From the NCBI RefSeq assembly GCF_006716865.1, contig NZ_VFPT01000001.1, positions 2,413,001 to 2,477,000 of the forward strand: a stretch of DNA of 64,000 nucleotides, in the 5' to 3' direction. The position numbers were made by a program, and so were the translations under genes. This DNA is from Roseinatronobacter monicus (GTDB lineage: Bacteria; Pseudomonadota; Alphaproteobacteria; Rhodobacterales; Rhodobacteraceae). Positions 29,066-39,500 of the stretch are shown here, piece by piece. Numbering within the stretch: the stretch's first letter is position 1; each line of letters starts with the position of its first letter. The notes beneath the pieces were generated by a model. That model saw only the letters and a list, made by a program, of their open reading frames with translations. It searched no databases and was not told the DNA's origin.

Positions 29066-29574
29066 TACTCGATCAACCCTTCGGGCGGATCAGCAATGAT
29101 CCGGCGCGCTGCCAGATCGACAGTCGGAACAATGGCTTGCGTAAAGGGCAAAAGCACAGCGCCCTTGCGGCCGGGCGTCACAAGCTCCAACAGATCCGAC
29201 GCGCCGTGATTGAGCACCGCCTTGACCCGTCCCATTGACACGCCACCCGTGTCAAACACTTCAAGCCCGATCAGGTCAGCGTGATAATACTCGTCATCTG
29301 GCAAGGCAGGCAGTTTGTCGCGCTCTGCAAACAGGCGCACACCCCGCAAGGCATCGGCCTGCTCTCGCGTGGTCACGCCCGCGATCTTCGCGGAAAATCC
29401 CTGCGCCACCTGCACACCCAAAGTGACAGAATATTCGCGCGTCCCGTCCTCAGACGATAAGGGGCCATAGTCGGCAATCGCGCCGGGATCGGCGCAAAAG
29501 CTTTTCAGCCTTACTTCCCCGCGCACACCATAGGCGCCCGCAATAGCTCCGACACAGATGCGCGATTTGGTCAT
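29065..29574 (-). CDS. rimM: Ribosome maturation factor RimM
   Basis: A 169-residue protein with the N-terminal RimM beta-barrel ([20 protein letters not shown]) and a C-terminal PRC-barrel ([36 protein letters not shown]). It binds ribosomal protein S19 and assists maturation of the 30S head. It stands between rpsP and trmD, as in most bacteria. Confidence 0.96.
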   Translation of the reverse strand: MTKSRICVGAIAGAYGVRGEVRLKSFCADPGAIADYGPLSSEDGTREYSVTLGVQVAQGFSAKIAGVTTREQADALRGVRLFAERDKLPALPDDEYYHADLIGLEVFDTGGVSMGRVKAVLNHGASDLLELVTPGRKGAVLLPFTQAIVPTVDLAARRIIADPPEGLIE

Positions 29575-29661
29575 GCAGACATTTTCTTGCTCAAAATACT
29601 CTCGGGGGGTGAATTGTCCGGAACGGGCAAGAGGGGGGCAGACAGCCCCCCTTTCGCCGGT

Positions 29662-30015
29662 TTACTCTGCAGCGGCTTCTTCAGCTTTTGTCGCTTTTTC
29701 AGCGGCACGTTCCTTGGCTTTCTTGCCAGGCTCGGCTTTCTTCAGGTTTGCGCGGGTCGTTTGTGTCCGTGCACCTGCGGCCTCAAGGAAGCGCGCGATA
29801 CGGTCAGTGGGCTGCGCGCCCTGTGCCAGCCAATGCTGCACACGCTCCATGTCCAGCTTTACGCGGTCTTCGCTGTCTTTGGCCAGAAGCGGGTTATAGG
29901 TGCCCAGCTTTTCCAGAAAACGGCCATCGCGCGGCATGCGCGAGTCTGCGACAACAATCGCGTAATGCGGGCGTTTCTTGGCTCCACCACGGGCCAGACG
30001 GATCTTAACTGCCAT
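29662..30015 (-). CDS. rpsP: 30S ribosomal protein S16
   Basis: A 117-residue protein starting [26 protein letters not shown], the invariant S16 opening. The last 30 residues are an extended lysine/alanine/glutamate tail ([20 protein letters not shown]) typical of alphaproteobacterial S16. AAAGGAGA lies upstream of the ATG at 30015; the open frame to 30045 is not needed. Confidence 0.98.
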   Translation of the reverse strand: MAVKIRLARGGAKKRPHYAIVVADSRMPRDGRFLEKLGTYNPLLAKDSEDRVKLDMERVQHWLAQGAQPTDRIARFLEAAGARTQTTRANLKKAEPGKKAKERAAEKATKAEEAAAE

Positions 30016-30075
30016 GTCATATTCTCCTTTGGATGGCGTCTGCACGCGGCTTGGCCCCGTGCAATTTTCGGTATT

Positions 30076-30372
30076 CTAGCGTTGCAACCTCTCGTGGTGA
30101 CGGATCACTTCCGAGATGATGAAATTCAGGAATTTCTTGGCGAATTCCGGATCGAGATCAGCCTCTTTGGCCAACCATTCCAACCGCTCGATCTGGCGCT
30201 CTTCGCGCATAGGGTCCGAGGCGGGAAGGTCATGCTGTGCTTTCAGGCGGCCCACGGCTTGTGTGTGCTTGAACCGCTCGCCCAGCGTGTAGACAAGGAT
30301 CGCATCCAGCCGGTCGATGCTGTCGCGGTGATCGGCCAACAGGTCTGCGGCGCGTTGGGTCTGATCATTCAT
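30076..30372 (-). CDS. Chorismate mutase (AroQ type)
   Basis: A 98-residue all-helical enzyme that rearranges chorismate to prephenate for phenylalanine and tyrosine. Expected active-site residues are visible: R near DHRDSIDRLDAILVYTLGERF, K in GRLKAQHDLP, and R/E in REERQIERLEWLA. The ATG at 30372 has GGGG upstream. The place between ffh and rpsP is a recurrent arrangement in Rhodobacteraceae. Confidence 0.92.
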   Translation of the reverse strand: MNDQTQRAADLLADHRDSIDRLDAILVYTLGERFKHTQAVGRLKAQHDLPASDPMREERQIERLEWLAKEADLDPEFAKKFLNFIISEVIRHHERLQR

Positions 30373-30429
30373 ATCAGAGCCCCATTCCACAAAGCGGCGC
30401 GCGCGGTTGGTATGTCACGGTTACTGTCG

Positions 30430-31923
30430 TCATTTTTTCTTGAACATCCCTGACAGGCCACTGGGCAAGCCACCGCCGCCGCCCATGCCCGGCATGCCCC
30501 CCAATTGGCGCGCCGCTTGTTGCATCAACTTTGGGTCCATCTGGGACGGGTCGGGCATGGCCTCTGCGCCTTTGCCCTTGCCCTTGCCCATCATGCCTGC
30601 CATGGCCTGTTTCAGCATCCCTTTTTTGCCCATGGTTTTCATCATGTCGGCCATCTGGCGGTGCTGTTTCAACAGTTTGTTCAGGTCGGACACATCCAGC
30701 CCTGCACCTGCTGCGATGCGTTTCTTGCGGCTGGCTTGCAAAATCGCGGGGTTGGCGCGTTCCTTCTTGGTCATGGAATTGACCAGTGCGATCTGGCGGC
30801 GCAGCATGGAATCGTCAAAGCCTGCCGCTTCGGCCTGTTTCGACATTTTACCCATGCCGGGCATCATGCCCATCACGCCCTGCATACCGCCCATCTTGAG
30901 CATCTGTTCCAGTTGCATCTTCAGGTCGTTGAGGTTGAACATGCCCTTCTGAAAGCGCTTCATCATGCGTTCGGCCTGTTCGACCTCCAGCACTTCCTGC
31001 GCTTTCTCCACAAGCGCGACAATGTCGCCCATGCCCAAGATACGGCCGGCAACGCGCTTGGGGTCGAACACTTCCAGCGCGTCGGTTTTCTCGCCCAAAC
31101 CCACAAACCGAATAGGCTTGCCCGTGACAGCACGCATCGACAATGCCGCGCCACCGCGCCCGTCGCCATCCATCCGCGTCAGCACAACGCCCGTGACGCC
31201 GACCTTGCCGTCAAATTCGGACGCCACATTCACGGCATCCTGACCAGTCAGGCCATCGACCACCAGCAGCGTTTCACGCGGGCTGACCGCATCGCGTACG
31301 GCCTGCACCTCGTCCATCAGCGCTTCGTCGATATGCAGACGGCCTGCTGTATCCAGCAGATACACATCATAGCCGCCCAAGGTCGCTTGTTGTTTGGCGC
31401 GCTTGGCAATCTGGACCGCGTTCTGCCCTGCAACGATCGGCAGGGTATCGACGCCAATCTGTGCGCCAAGTATTGCCAACTGCTCCATCGCGGCGGGACG
31501 GTTCGTATCAAGCGAGGCCATCAGCACCCGCTTGCCCTCGCGCTCAGTCAGGCGGCGCCCCAGCTTCGCAGTCGTTGTCGTCTTGCCCGAGCCCTGAAGC
31601 CCGACCATCAGCAACGACGCGGGCGGATTGTCGATTTTCAGAGCGCCCGGATCACCCTCGCCTTCCAGCGTGGCGATCAACTCGTCATGCACGATCTTGA
31701 CGACCTGCTGGCCCGGCGTGATGGATTTGGTAACGCTTGCGCCCGTCGCTTTTTTCTGCACGCGCTTTACAAATTCGCGCGTCACATCCAGCGAAACATC
31801 TGCTTCCAGAAGCGCCACGCGCACTTCGCGCAATGCCGCGCGAACATCATCTTCCGAGAGGGCACCCTGCTTCGTCAGCCGGTCAAAGACCCCGGACAGG
31901 CGCTCAGAGAGGTTCTCGAACAT
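30430..31923 (-). CDS. ffh: Signal recognition particle protein Ffh
   Basis: A 497-residue SRP54 homologue that binds signal sequences and, with FtsY, targets ribosomes to the membrane. N domain at 1-90; G domain with GLQGSGKT at 108-115, DTAGR, and TRMDGDGRGGAAL; C-terminal M domain with methionine-rich helices (MLKMGGMQGVMGMMPGM) and the GSG-type RNA-binding helix. The ATG at 31923 has AAGGAGT eight bases upstream; an ATG two codons earlier is too close to that site. Confidence 0.97.
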   Translation of the reverse strand: MFENLSERLSGVFDRLTKQGALSEDDVRAALREVRVALLEADVSLDVTREFVKRVQKKATGASVTKSITPGQQVVKIVHDELIATLEGEGDPGALKIDNPPASLLMVGLQGSGKTTTTAKLGRRLTEREGKRVLMASLDTNRPAAMEQLAILGAQIGVDTLPIVAGQNAVQIAKRAKQQATLGGYDVYLLDTAGRLHIDEALMDEVQAVRDAVSPRETLLVVDGLTGQDAVNVASEFDGKVGVTGVVLTRMDGDGRGGAALSMRAVTGKPIRFVGLGEKTDALEVFDPKRVAGRILGMGDIVALVEKAQEVLEVEQAERMMKRFQKGMFNLNDLKMQLEQMLKMGGMQGVMGMMPGMGKMSKQAEAAGFDDSMLRRQIALVNSMTKKERANPAILQASRKKRIAAGAGLDVSDLNKLLKQHRQMADMMKTMGKKGMLKQAMAGMMGKGKGKGAEAMPDPSQMDPKLMQQAARQLGGMPGMGGGGGLPSGLSGMFKKK

Positions 31924-32169
31924 GCGCATCACTCCTTGCCCCAGACAGGGCTTAAACCAGTTTTGCACCCATGGGCGCAACGCGCTGATGGGTGGCGATC
32001 CTTGCCGCAGCATAGGACCGGAAGCGATAAACCTCCGGCGAATGGCATGGCGTTATGCCTGAACGCGCGCAGAGTCAAGCACTCACATGGAACGCCCCCC
32101 AACTTCGTGAGTTGATCTTCCAGCCATGAAACACAGGTTTTATGTGACACAAAGACACAGGAGGTTTTC

Positions 32170-33309
32170 ATGCGTATCTCGACAACCGCATTCTTAACTC
32201 TCGCAACCGCCAGCCTTGCGCTGCCTGCGCATGCCGATAACGGCTATTCGATGGAGACATTGGCCGAGGGGCTTGATCGCCCGTGGGGCATGGCATTTTT
32301 GCCCGATCACAACGATCTGATTATAACATTGCGCGGCGGCGAGGTGGTGCTGTGGAATTCGGATGACGGCGTCATTCCGCTTTCCGGTGCGCCTGACGTC
32401 GTGGATTCCGGCCAAGGCGGCCTTCTCGACATCGCAGTCGGGCCAGATTTTGAGGATGACGGCTTGCTCTATATGACATGGGTCGCCAGCGTTGACGGCG
32501 GCACAACCACGCATGTGGGCCGCGCACAGCTTGACCGGGAGGGGTCGGCCCTGACGGATTTGGAAGTGTTGCACGCGGTCCAGCCCGGCATTGACAGCGG
32601 CGCGCATTTCGGGTCGCGGATCGTCTTTCAGGACGGGCACCTATACGCTGGCTTCGGGGATCGGGGCAGCAAGGATTTCTCGGAATCCCACATCTCGCAA
32701 GACCTGAGCAGCGAGAATGGCGCAGTCATCCGCCTGACGCTGGACGGTGATATTCCCGACGACAACCCGTTTGTAGATGAAGATGGGGCCGCCGCTGCCA
32801 TCTGGTCCTATGGGCACCGCAACATTCAGGCGATGACCATCCACCCCGAAACCGGTGCGATCTGGCTGGCTGAACATGGCGAGGCTGGCGGCGATGAAGT
32901 CAACATCGTTGAGCGGGGCGGGAATTTTGGCTGGCCGCTTGCCTCGGAAGGGGTGACGTATAGCGACGGTGCGCAATTCGCGGAACCGCATCAGCCCGAT
33001 GACGGGTTTGTCTCGCCCATTCACGCGTGGCCCGCAGGTCGTGAAGACCATAATCCGCCCTCTGGCATGGTATTCTATGAAGGCGACGCATTCGCTGACT
33101 GGCAAGGGCATTTGCTGATTGGCAATCTGTATCATGAGTATCTCGGCCTATGGCGCGAAGAAGATGGTGGCCTGAGCGAAGTTGCCAGATTGCTGGATGG
33201 AGAGGATATGCGCATCCGTGATGTTGCCATCGGGCCTGATGACGGGTTCATCTATGTGCTGACGGATGGAAGTGACGCGCCGCTGTTGCGGCTGTCACCA
33301 GAAGGGTGA
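32170..33309 (+). CDS. PQQ-dependent soluble aldose sugar dehydrogenase-like protein
   Basis: A 379-residue periplasmic protein with a signal peptide (cleavage likely after AHA, residue 22). The beta-propeller repeats carry LDRPWGMAFLPD, GQGGLLDIAVGPDF, GAHFGSRI, YGHRNIQAM and GGDEVNIVERGGNFGWPL, which are signatures of the YliI/soluble glucose dehydrogenase family that oxidises aldoses with pyrroloquinoline quinone. The H of the GHRN segment fits the catalytic region. CAGGAGG precedes the ATG. PQQ synthesis genes are not in the window. Confidence 0.92.
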   Translation: MRISTTAFLTLATASLALPAHADNGYSMETLAEGLDRPWGMAFLPDHNDLIITLRGGEVVLWNSDDGVIPLSGAPDVVDSGQGGLLDIAVGPDFEDDGLLYMTWVASVDGGTTTHVGRAQLDREGSALTDLEVLHAVQPGIDSGAHFGSRIVFQDGHLYAGFGDRGSKDFSESHISQDLSSENGAVIRLTLDGDIPDDNPFVDEDGAAAAIWSYGHRNIQAMTIHPETGAIWLAEHGEAGGDEVNIVERGGNFGWPLASEGVTYSDGAQFAEPHQPDDGFVSPIHAWPAGREDHNPPSGMVFYEGDAFADWQGHLLIGNLYHEYLGLWREEDGGLSEVARLLDGEDMRIRDVAIGPDDGFIYVLTDGSDAPLLRLSPEG

Positions 33310-33430
33310 TGCCACGCATCTGACGGGCCGGACTTGACGGAATTTATGGAAGGTCTCTCTTGGCATTGGACGCTAGCGCAACATCCGCGAGTTTGATAGC
33401 CGTTGGCGGTCCTTGTCATGAGAGGCAATC

Positions 33431-34276
33431 ATGAAGCCAAGCCGTCCCGACACCCCCGTTTCGAATTCCTATTACGTCCCAAAAGGTGGCCTGCCCCCGC
33501 AATCAAATCTGATTACAGGGCGGGCCATGTTCACCGAGGCCTTTGCCATCATCCCGCGCGGGGTCTTGTCAGACATCGTGACCAGCGCCCTGCCCTTCTG
33601 GCGTGGCGCAAGGTTCTGGGTCTTGGCCCGCCCGTTGAGCGGGTTTTCCGAAACTTTCTCGCAATACATTGTGGAGTTGGAACCGCAGGGGGGAAGTGAC
33701 CGGCCAGAAACCGACCCGCATGCCGAAGGTGCATTATTCATTGTCGAAGGCGAAGTTACAGTCAGCCTCGCAGGGGGCGACAAGCAACTGGTCGAGGGGG
33801 GGTTTTGCTATCTGCCTGCGGGCAGCAACTGGACCATCCGCGCAACGGGTCAAGGGGGCTGCGTCTTTCACTGGATCAGAAAACGGTATCAAGCGGTAAC
33901 CGGCCTGCCGTCACCTGACGCGTTTTTCACTAGTGAGCGCGAGATTACAGCGGCAGAGATGCCAGATACCAACGGCGCTTGGGCAACAACGCGTTTTATG
34001 GACCCCGCCGATCTGCGCCACGATATGCATGTAACGATCGTCACACTGCAACCCGGTGCCGTCATCCCATTTGACGAGACACATGTGATGGAGCATGGCC
34101 TGTATGTGCTGCAGGGCAAAGGTGTCTATCATCTGAACCAGCAATGGGTCGAGGTTGAGGCGGGCGATTTTATGTGGCTGCGCGCCTTCTGCCCCCAAGC
34201 GTGCTACGCAGGGGGGCCGGAACCTTTCCGATATTTGCTCTATAAGGACGTCAATCGCCACGCCCCCCTGCCATGA
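33431..34276 (+). CDS. (S)-ureidoglycine aminohydrolase (bicupin)
   Basis: A 281-residue protein of two cupin domains. The second carries the metal site FDETHVMEHGLYVLQG (E, H, H) and a downstream glutamine in CPQACYAGG, as in AllE/UGlyAH, which removes ammonia from (S)-ureidoglycine in purine (allantoin) degradation and needs manganese. The N-terminus SNSYYVPKGGLPPQ is also typical. No other allantoin genes are in the window. Confidence 0.88.
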   Translation: MKPSRPDTPVSNSYYVPKGGLPPQSNLITGRAMFTEAFAIIPRGVLSDIVTSALPFWRGARFWVLARPLSGFSETFSQYIVELEPQGGSDRPETDPHAEGALFIVEGEVTVSLAGGDKQLVEGGFCYLPAGSNWTIRATGQGGCVFHWIRKRYQAVTGLPSPDAFFTSEREITAAEMPDTNGAWATTRFMDPADLRHDMHVTIVTLQPGAVIPFDETHVMEHGLYVLQGKGVYHLNQQWVEVEAGDFMWLRAFCPQACYAGGPEPFRYLLYKDVNRHAPLP

Positions 34277-34337
34277 TCATCAAGTTGCAACTCTGGCCTT
34301 GCAAGGGGGAGCAACTCCGCGTTATTAGGCGCTCAAC

Positions 34338-34427
34338 GGAGAGGTGGCCGAGTGGTCGAAGGCGCACGCCTGGAAAGTGTGTAGGCGGGGAACCGTCTCG
34401 AGGGTTCGAATCCCTCTCTCTCCGCCA
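34338..34427 (+). tRNA. tRNA-Ser (anticodon GGA)
   Basis: A 90-base class II tRNA with a long variable arm. The acceptor GGAGAGG pairs with TCTCTCC, discriminator G and encoded CCA; anticodon loop CTGGAAA gives GGA, reading UCC/UCU; T-arm GAGGGTTCGAATCCCTC. Its 3' end serves as the attachment site of the island that follows. Confidence 0.97.
34414..34427 (+). other. Attachment site at the 3' end of tRNA-Ser (left)
   Basis: CTCTCTCTCCGCCA, the last 14 bases of the tRNA gene, is repeated exactly at 44058-44071. tRNA 3' ends are common targets of P4-type integrases. Confidence 0.75.
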
Positions 34428-34472
34428 ATGCCTCTTGATTTCATTGAATAAAATGCTTCTTTTGTGGCCTTG

Positions 34473-34492
34473 CCCCACATAAAGCCCCACAT
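34473..34492 (-). repeat. Paired CCCCACAT repeats, left end of island
   Basis: Two copies of CCCCACAT 12 bases apart (34473-34480, 34485-34492). The same pair spacing recurs at 43907-43926, with an inverted copy at 43975-43982. Their position inside both att sites suggests integrase arm-binding sites. Confidence 0.55.
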
Positions 34493-34655
34493 TAGAAAAA
34501 CGCTTGGGGACGGTTTCACTTTTTACCTTTGAAATGCCCGCGTGAAAAAATGCCTATCGCCTCCGGTCCCGATTCCATCCCGACCAGAGTTTTGTCGCCC
34601 GCCCCCTGCGAAGGACAGCGCACCACCTGAGTGCTTTCGGGTATCGCCCACAACT

Positions 34656-35157
34656 TCACGTCAGGCGCTCGTCGATCAGCGCCCAGTTGTCGCGGTATTG
34701 ATCCAACTGTGTAAGCGCAACGGCGGTATGGGTGGACTGCGGGTTTTTGGGGCGTATGCCACCGTGCTTGGCCAGCCATGCCGCATGGTTGGTCTGGACA
34801 AGGTTCTGCAATGCGCCTTGTTCGAGGATGAAAAAACGGTCTTCTCCGGATCGTTGCCCGATACTGACCAATTACGAAAATCAGGGCGGCATCCAGCGCG
34901 GGGGCGGTGTCTGTGATGATCTGCCGGTCCCCATCGAACACGATGTTCATGTAGCGCTTGGCGTCGAAACTGACCGAACCCGCCCGAACCGATTTGACCT
35001 GCAAGGCAATGGTGCGCCCGTCGCGATAGGCCAGAAGGTCAATGTCGGGCACATTGCCCGCAAATGCAGTCGCGACAATGCCCCTTCGCCCAAGTTCAGC
35101 CACAACAAGGCTCTCGCCGATCTGCCCTGCAAGCTGGGTGGTGAAGTTGCGCGGCAT
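34656..35157 (-). pseudogene. PD-(D/E)XK nuclease-like protein, frameshifted
   Basis: From the ATG at 35157 the frame encodes GQIGESLVVAELGRRG, VPDIDLLAYRD and IALQVKSV: E15, D38/D40 and Q53-x-K55, the order of a restriction-endonuclease-like core. Near 34865 the coherent protein leaves this frame (which runs on to 34516 with no family character) and continues in another frame as IGQRSGEDRFFILEQGALQNLVQ to a stop at 34656. A small insertion or deletion, or a sequencing error, explains this. The start overlaps the stop of the next upstream gene, so it was the last gene of the cassette. Confidence 0.7.
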
Positions 35158-36032
35158 CAGCCCTCGCGCCGGTCGCGGGCTTCGCCGATCAACCTTTTGA
35201 AAAGGTCAGTGTGGGTTTTGACGTCCTTGTCCGTCACGCGGATGCGGTAGCGTGCCCAGCGGGTGCTGTATTCCAGCGTCTCAATGCCCGCTTCTTCCAG
35301 CGCCGCGTCAGTTTCATCCGACCGGGGCAAGCGAACCTCGAAAACCACAGATGTCTTTTGCGGGCGGAACTGGGCGTAGTTGTCGGCGCGCCCGTCCTTG
35401 ATCAGCCCGACATAGAACTTGTTGTATTTCAGTTCGACCTCGGGGTCTGCTTCCTTCACCAGATCGAACAGGCGGTCCATCAAGGCCACAGTCTTGGGCG
35501 TGCCCTTGTCCTTTTCCCAATAGGCGCGGTCGGTGGGGGCGCTGATCGCGTCTTCGTCTTCATCGACCAGCCCGCGCTGCATTTCATCCAGCACCTTGGT
35601 GAAGACCAGCGTGATATTTTCGCCCACCTGATACGCCTGCACCTGAATGGCGATCAGGGGCAAAGCGCCATTGAACAGGGACACGACATTCAGGAAGCGG
35701 CTGGTGATGTCTTCGGCCACCAGAACCGCGCAATGCTCGTATTGGGGGTAGCGTTTGCGTTCGATGTCCCAGTATTCAATGCAGCGGATGATATGCGCTT
35801 CATCGGTCGTACCAAGCTGCAACTCGACCTCGTAACGCTTGTAGGTGTCGGGGTCTTGCAGCAGCAGGTCCAGCCGCCCGGCGCGGGTTTGCCGCCGTTC
35901 ACGGTCGCGCAGCACCAGATCGCCAAGGCCAAGGATTTTCGGGTCTTGCGCGATGATATCCTGAACCCAGTTTTCGGAATAGACCGGGTGGTTTTTCAGG
36001 CTTATGCGTTTGGGTTTGGTAAAGCTGACCAT
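35157..36032 (-). CDS. PD-(D/E)XK nuclease family protein, function unknown
   Basis: A 291-residue protein. An N-terminal nuclease-like core is suggested by RAGRLDLLLQD (D55) followed by YEVELQLG (E68, E70/Q72). The pattern of a D, about 13 residues, then E-x-E/Q resembles NucS/DUF91-like and other PD-(D/E)XK proteins. The C-terminal half, rich in charged and aromatic residues, is not recognised. It follows the membrane protein by 9 bases and overlaps the frameshifted nuclease gene. A role in restriction or defence is inferred from the neighbours. Confidence 0.7.
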   Translation of the reverse strand: MVSFTKPKRISLKNHPVYSENWVQDIIAQDPKILGLGDLVLRDRERRQTRAGRLDLLLQDPDTYKRYEVELQLGTTDEAHIIRCIEYWDIERKRYPQYEHCAVLVAEDITSRFLNVVSLFNGALPLIAIQVQAYQVGENITLVFTKVLDEMQRGLVDEDEDAISAPTDRAYWEKDKGTPKTVALMDRLFDLVKEADPEVELKYNKFYVGLIKDGRADNYAQFRPQKTSVVFEVRLPRSDETDAALEEAGIETLEYSTRWARYRIRVTDKDVKTHTDLFKRLIGEARDRREG

Positions 36033-36041
36033 ATGTCTATC

Positions 36042-36539
36042 CTACGAATGCTGGATGTCACCGCGACGATGCTCAGTTGGGGATTCATCTTGCCGCAACC
36101 TCGCGACAACAGTATCAAATTCTGAGTAGAGCGTTGCTCTTCTCGACTGAGCCTGTGCGATGTATTGAGAGAAACGATTATGGTTTTTCATTAAGCCACC
36201 AGACATCATTCGTCTCAGAATGTCATAGTCAAAAACTCCAGCATTCACACCAGCACAAATTCTCTCCATCTCACTCAAGTATGACCGGATAATCAGAATA
36301 TCCTCTTCTGTGTAGTCGCTGATATCAACCATCTTATCCATCCCGTGCCGTTTGTTGAAATCGTTCAGCGCATTTTTGTATCTGTCACTCACAGAATTTA
36401 TGAACTCAAATGTAGATTGTTTCTTCCTTCTCTCATGATCGGCTCTTAGTGTTTTGTTTATCAGAAACGCCTGAAATACCAGCACAAGTAATACAAGAAC
36501 CTGAATTACATCAGACACAGAAAAATCCATCATATCCAT
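36042..36539 (-). CDS. Membrane-anchored DUF4760-like protein
   Basis: A 165-residue protein with one N-terminal membrane segment (VIQVLVLLVLVFQAFLINKTL, about residues 10-30) and a charged helical cytoplasmic part (FEFINSVSDRYKNALNDFNK, then IRSYLSEMERICAGVNAGVFDYD). The YLxxxExIxxGVxxGxxD pattern is reminiscent of DUF4760 proteins. The start overlaps the stop of the restriction enzyme gene by one base (TAATG), so translation is coupled. Its codon use is more AT-rich than that of its neighbours. Confidence 0.65.
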   Translation of the reverse strand: MDMMDFSVSDVIQVLVLLVLVFQAFLINKTLRADHERRKKQSTFEFINSVSDRYKNALNDFNKRHGMDKMVDISDYTEEDILIIRSYLSEMERICAGVNAGVFDYDILRRMMSGGLMKNHNRFSQYIAQAQSRRATLYSEFDTVVARLRQDESPTEHRRGDIQHS

Positions 36540-39500
36540 TACTCACTCAACTCCATTTCTATCGTTTTCATCACCCTGTCCGTCTCAGACAGAATTTTCA
36601 GGATGCGCTGGTAGTGCTTCACGTCGTCGAAGGTCAGCGCGCGGCCTTTGCGGTCTTTCAGCCATTTCTGGGCGGGTTGGTAGCCGCCGATGTAGAAGTC
36701 CCACGACACGGGCGGGGCAGCGTCGAAATATTGGGTGGGGTTGATCCAGATTTTGCCATCCTCATACCGGGGCTTTTCGACCGTGTTGTCACCGTCGCCC
36801 ATGAAGGGGAACGGGGTCGGGCCGATGGTGGCGGGGTCCATCAGGTGAAGCTGGCGCAGGGTGTGGCCCTTGGCGGATACGTCCCAGAACTCGGCAGGCG
36901 TTTTGGGCCACGGGATGCGCGGGAAGTCGATTTTCAGGAACTCGGCATAGGTTGCGCGATAGGCGGGGCAATGCAGCACGCCATAGATGTAATCGAACAC
37001 GGCCAGTTCGTCGGGCGTGCCGTGGTCTGGGTGCGTGGCCAGTTTGCGCAGCTTGGCATAGAGTTTCGGATCGAAATTGACGCGGCGGGTTTGATCGAGG
37101 TCTTGCTCGTCGGGGTAGAGGTAGAGGGGGGCAAATATTGATCCAGTTGTCGCCTCGCCACACTTCACGTCTGAGACATATGCTGAACAATAAAAATGAT
37201 TCACGCCCTTTTTATTGCTTCGTGCCGTAATTAGCGCAATGTTCGAACGAAGCATATGCTTAGAAACATCCATTCTAGGCCATGACACCAGTGTGGGATG
37301 CAGTGCTATTTTTCTATTATCAAGCGGTCGAAACGCATACGGAACTATATGCTCAAGAATGTTCTTGGATGGAATCCGTAGCCTTTCAGTTTCCAGTTTC
37401 CAATCCCTTGTATCACCAGCTGGAAACTTTTTAGAAGTCTGAGAAAAATACTTTTTGCGTATAAAATCAGTTGAAATTCTTGGATCACTTATTTCCAATA
37501 CCTTCTCTTGCAGTTCTGCAATGGATTCCGCCAAAGCAACTGAATCGCGAGATGTTTGTACTCCGGTAGTATTAAGCGGGAAAATATCGGGTATTGAAAA
37601 GCCCTCTTGATAAACTGGAATGCGTGAGCCTTTACCGTTGAACGAAAAATAAGGAGCTGTCGGTATGATCTTTTTCGACGAGTTCTCCTCAATGTTGAGA
37701 ATCCCAAGTTGCTCATACTTTTCGATGCGACTTCCCCACATTTCTGAGAATGCAACTTCACAACCCTCTGTTGAAAATTTGCGCTTACAGGGCTTAATTT
37801 TCACGGCTATGATAATGGAGACACCCTGCTGAATATCGAATACGTTTTCGTCTCTGATGCCTTCTGGCGGAATTTCACCACGTTTTGAGTTTCCATGAAG
37901 GTCAAAGACGTGAATCTTGTCGAAGGTTTGCAAGAGATGCCAGCGCATTCCTCGAAAAGTAGGATTATCTAAATAGCCGTGGCTCGTAATGAAGCCCAAG
38001 ACACCTTCACCGCTCTTTTCAATAAGGCTCTCCGATAGGCGAATGAATTTCACATAATCGTCGTGCAGTGAATGCTTGCGCTCGCCAAAATGAACGCCAT
38101 CGACATATTTGTAATCGTCAATCAGCCGCGAAATGTATTCGCCCATATTCTGCGAAATGCCCGAATATGGCGGGTTCCCGATTACGCACATGATGGGCAT
38201 GTCGCGCTTGATGGTGTTCGCGCCCTTCGCTTCTCGCGAAAGCCATTGGCTGAACAGCAGGTTCTGGGTGGCGGGTTCGCCTTCTTCCAGCGAATTGGTC
38301 AGATAGACCGACAGGCGCGGGGGCGTCTTGCTGGGCTTGTAGCCCATTTCGGTCAGGATCATATCGAGCTTCATGTGGCACATGGCATAGGACGCCATCA
38401 GCAACTCGAACCCATGCAGGCGGGGGATCAGGTCATTTTCGATATAGCCCGACCACATGCCGGGGGCGACGCCCTGAATTTTCGGCGCGATCTGCTTGAT
38501 GACTTCGGCCAGAAAGGTGCCGGTGCCCGTGGCGGGGTCGAGTATCTGGACGCGGTGCACTTCTTTCTTGATGGTGACGGGTTTGCCCTTGTTGTCGGTC
38601 TGGCCCGTGTCCCAGTCGAGTGTGACCTTGGATGTATCGGCCAGACCATCGGGCAAGCCAAATTCGGTTTGCAGCACCTCGTCCACCGCGCGCACGATGA
38701 AATTGACCACGGGTTCGGGCGTGTACCAGACCCCGCGCGCCTTACGCTTGGCGGGGTTATAGGCGGCAAGGAAGGTTTCATAGAAATGCAGGAAAGGGTC
38801 TTGCTGGGCGGTCAGCTTGCCAAAGCCTGCCATGATCTTCTTGACGTTGGTGGCTTGGAAAACGGCGGCCAGATCGTCGATAATCCATGCAATGCGGTCG
38901 TCTAGGTCCACGCCCGCCACATAGCCAAACAGGCTGCGCAGGAAGGGGTTGGATTTGGGCAAGAGTTCAAGCGCCTCTTGCCTGCTGAACGTGTCGAGAT
39001 GGGTGTCATGCAGGCGGGCGGCAAACATGCCATATGCGATGGTTTCGGCATAGATATCGGCAAAGTCTGCGGGTTCGATATCATGTATCAGGTGTTCCTT
39101 GAAGGCCAGGTATTGCCCCGTCAGTTCGGTTTGCAGGTCCGTGTCCGTGCGCAGGGCATTGAACAGCACATCCTTGATCAGAATGGCCTTGCCCGCCATA
39201 CGCTCGGCCAGATCGCGCGGGCTGGTGATGGTTTGCGGGCGCTGTGCAATGAAGTCACGCAGCAGGTTTTCAAGCTGGGCGTAGTTGTCGGGGTTGGGCT
39301 GGATGCCCATGAGATAGTCGCCAATCCTGACCGAAGCGACCCGTTCACCGTTGCGGTAGAAATCCCAGTCAAGGCAGTTGGTGTAGATCAGGTTGGCCAG
39401 ACCTTTGACGTAGCGGTCCTTCTGGCGCTTGTTGGCGTCCTTCATGGCGCGGATGTCGATGTCGATATCCTTGGCCTCTAGGTGGCCAATGGCGATATTG

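Noticed and set aside
34516..34655. C-terminal extension of the frameshifted nuclease in its first frame
   Set aside because: The text is arginine/proline-rich without family character, while another frame continues the protein sensibly.
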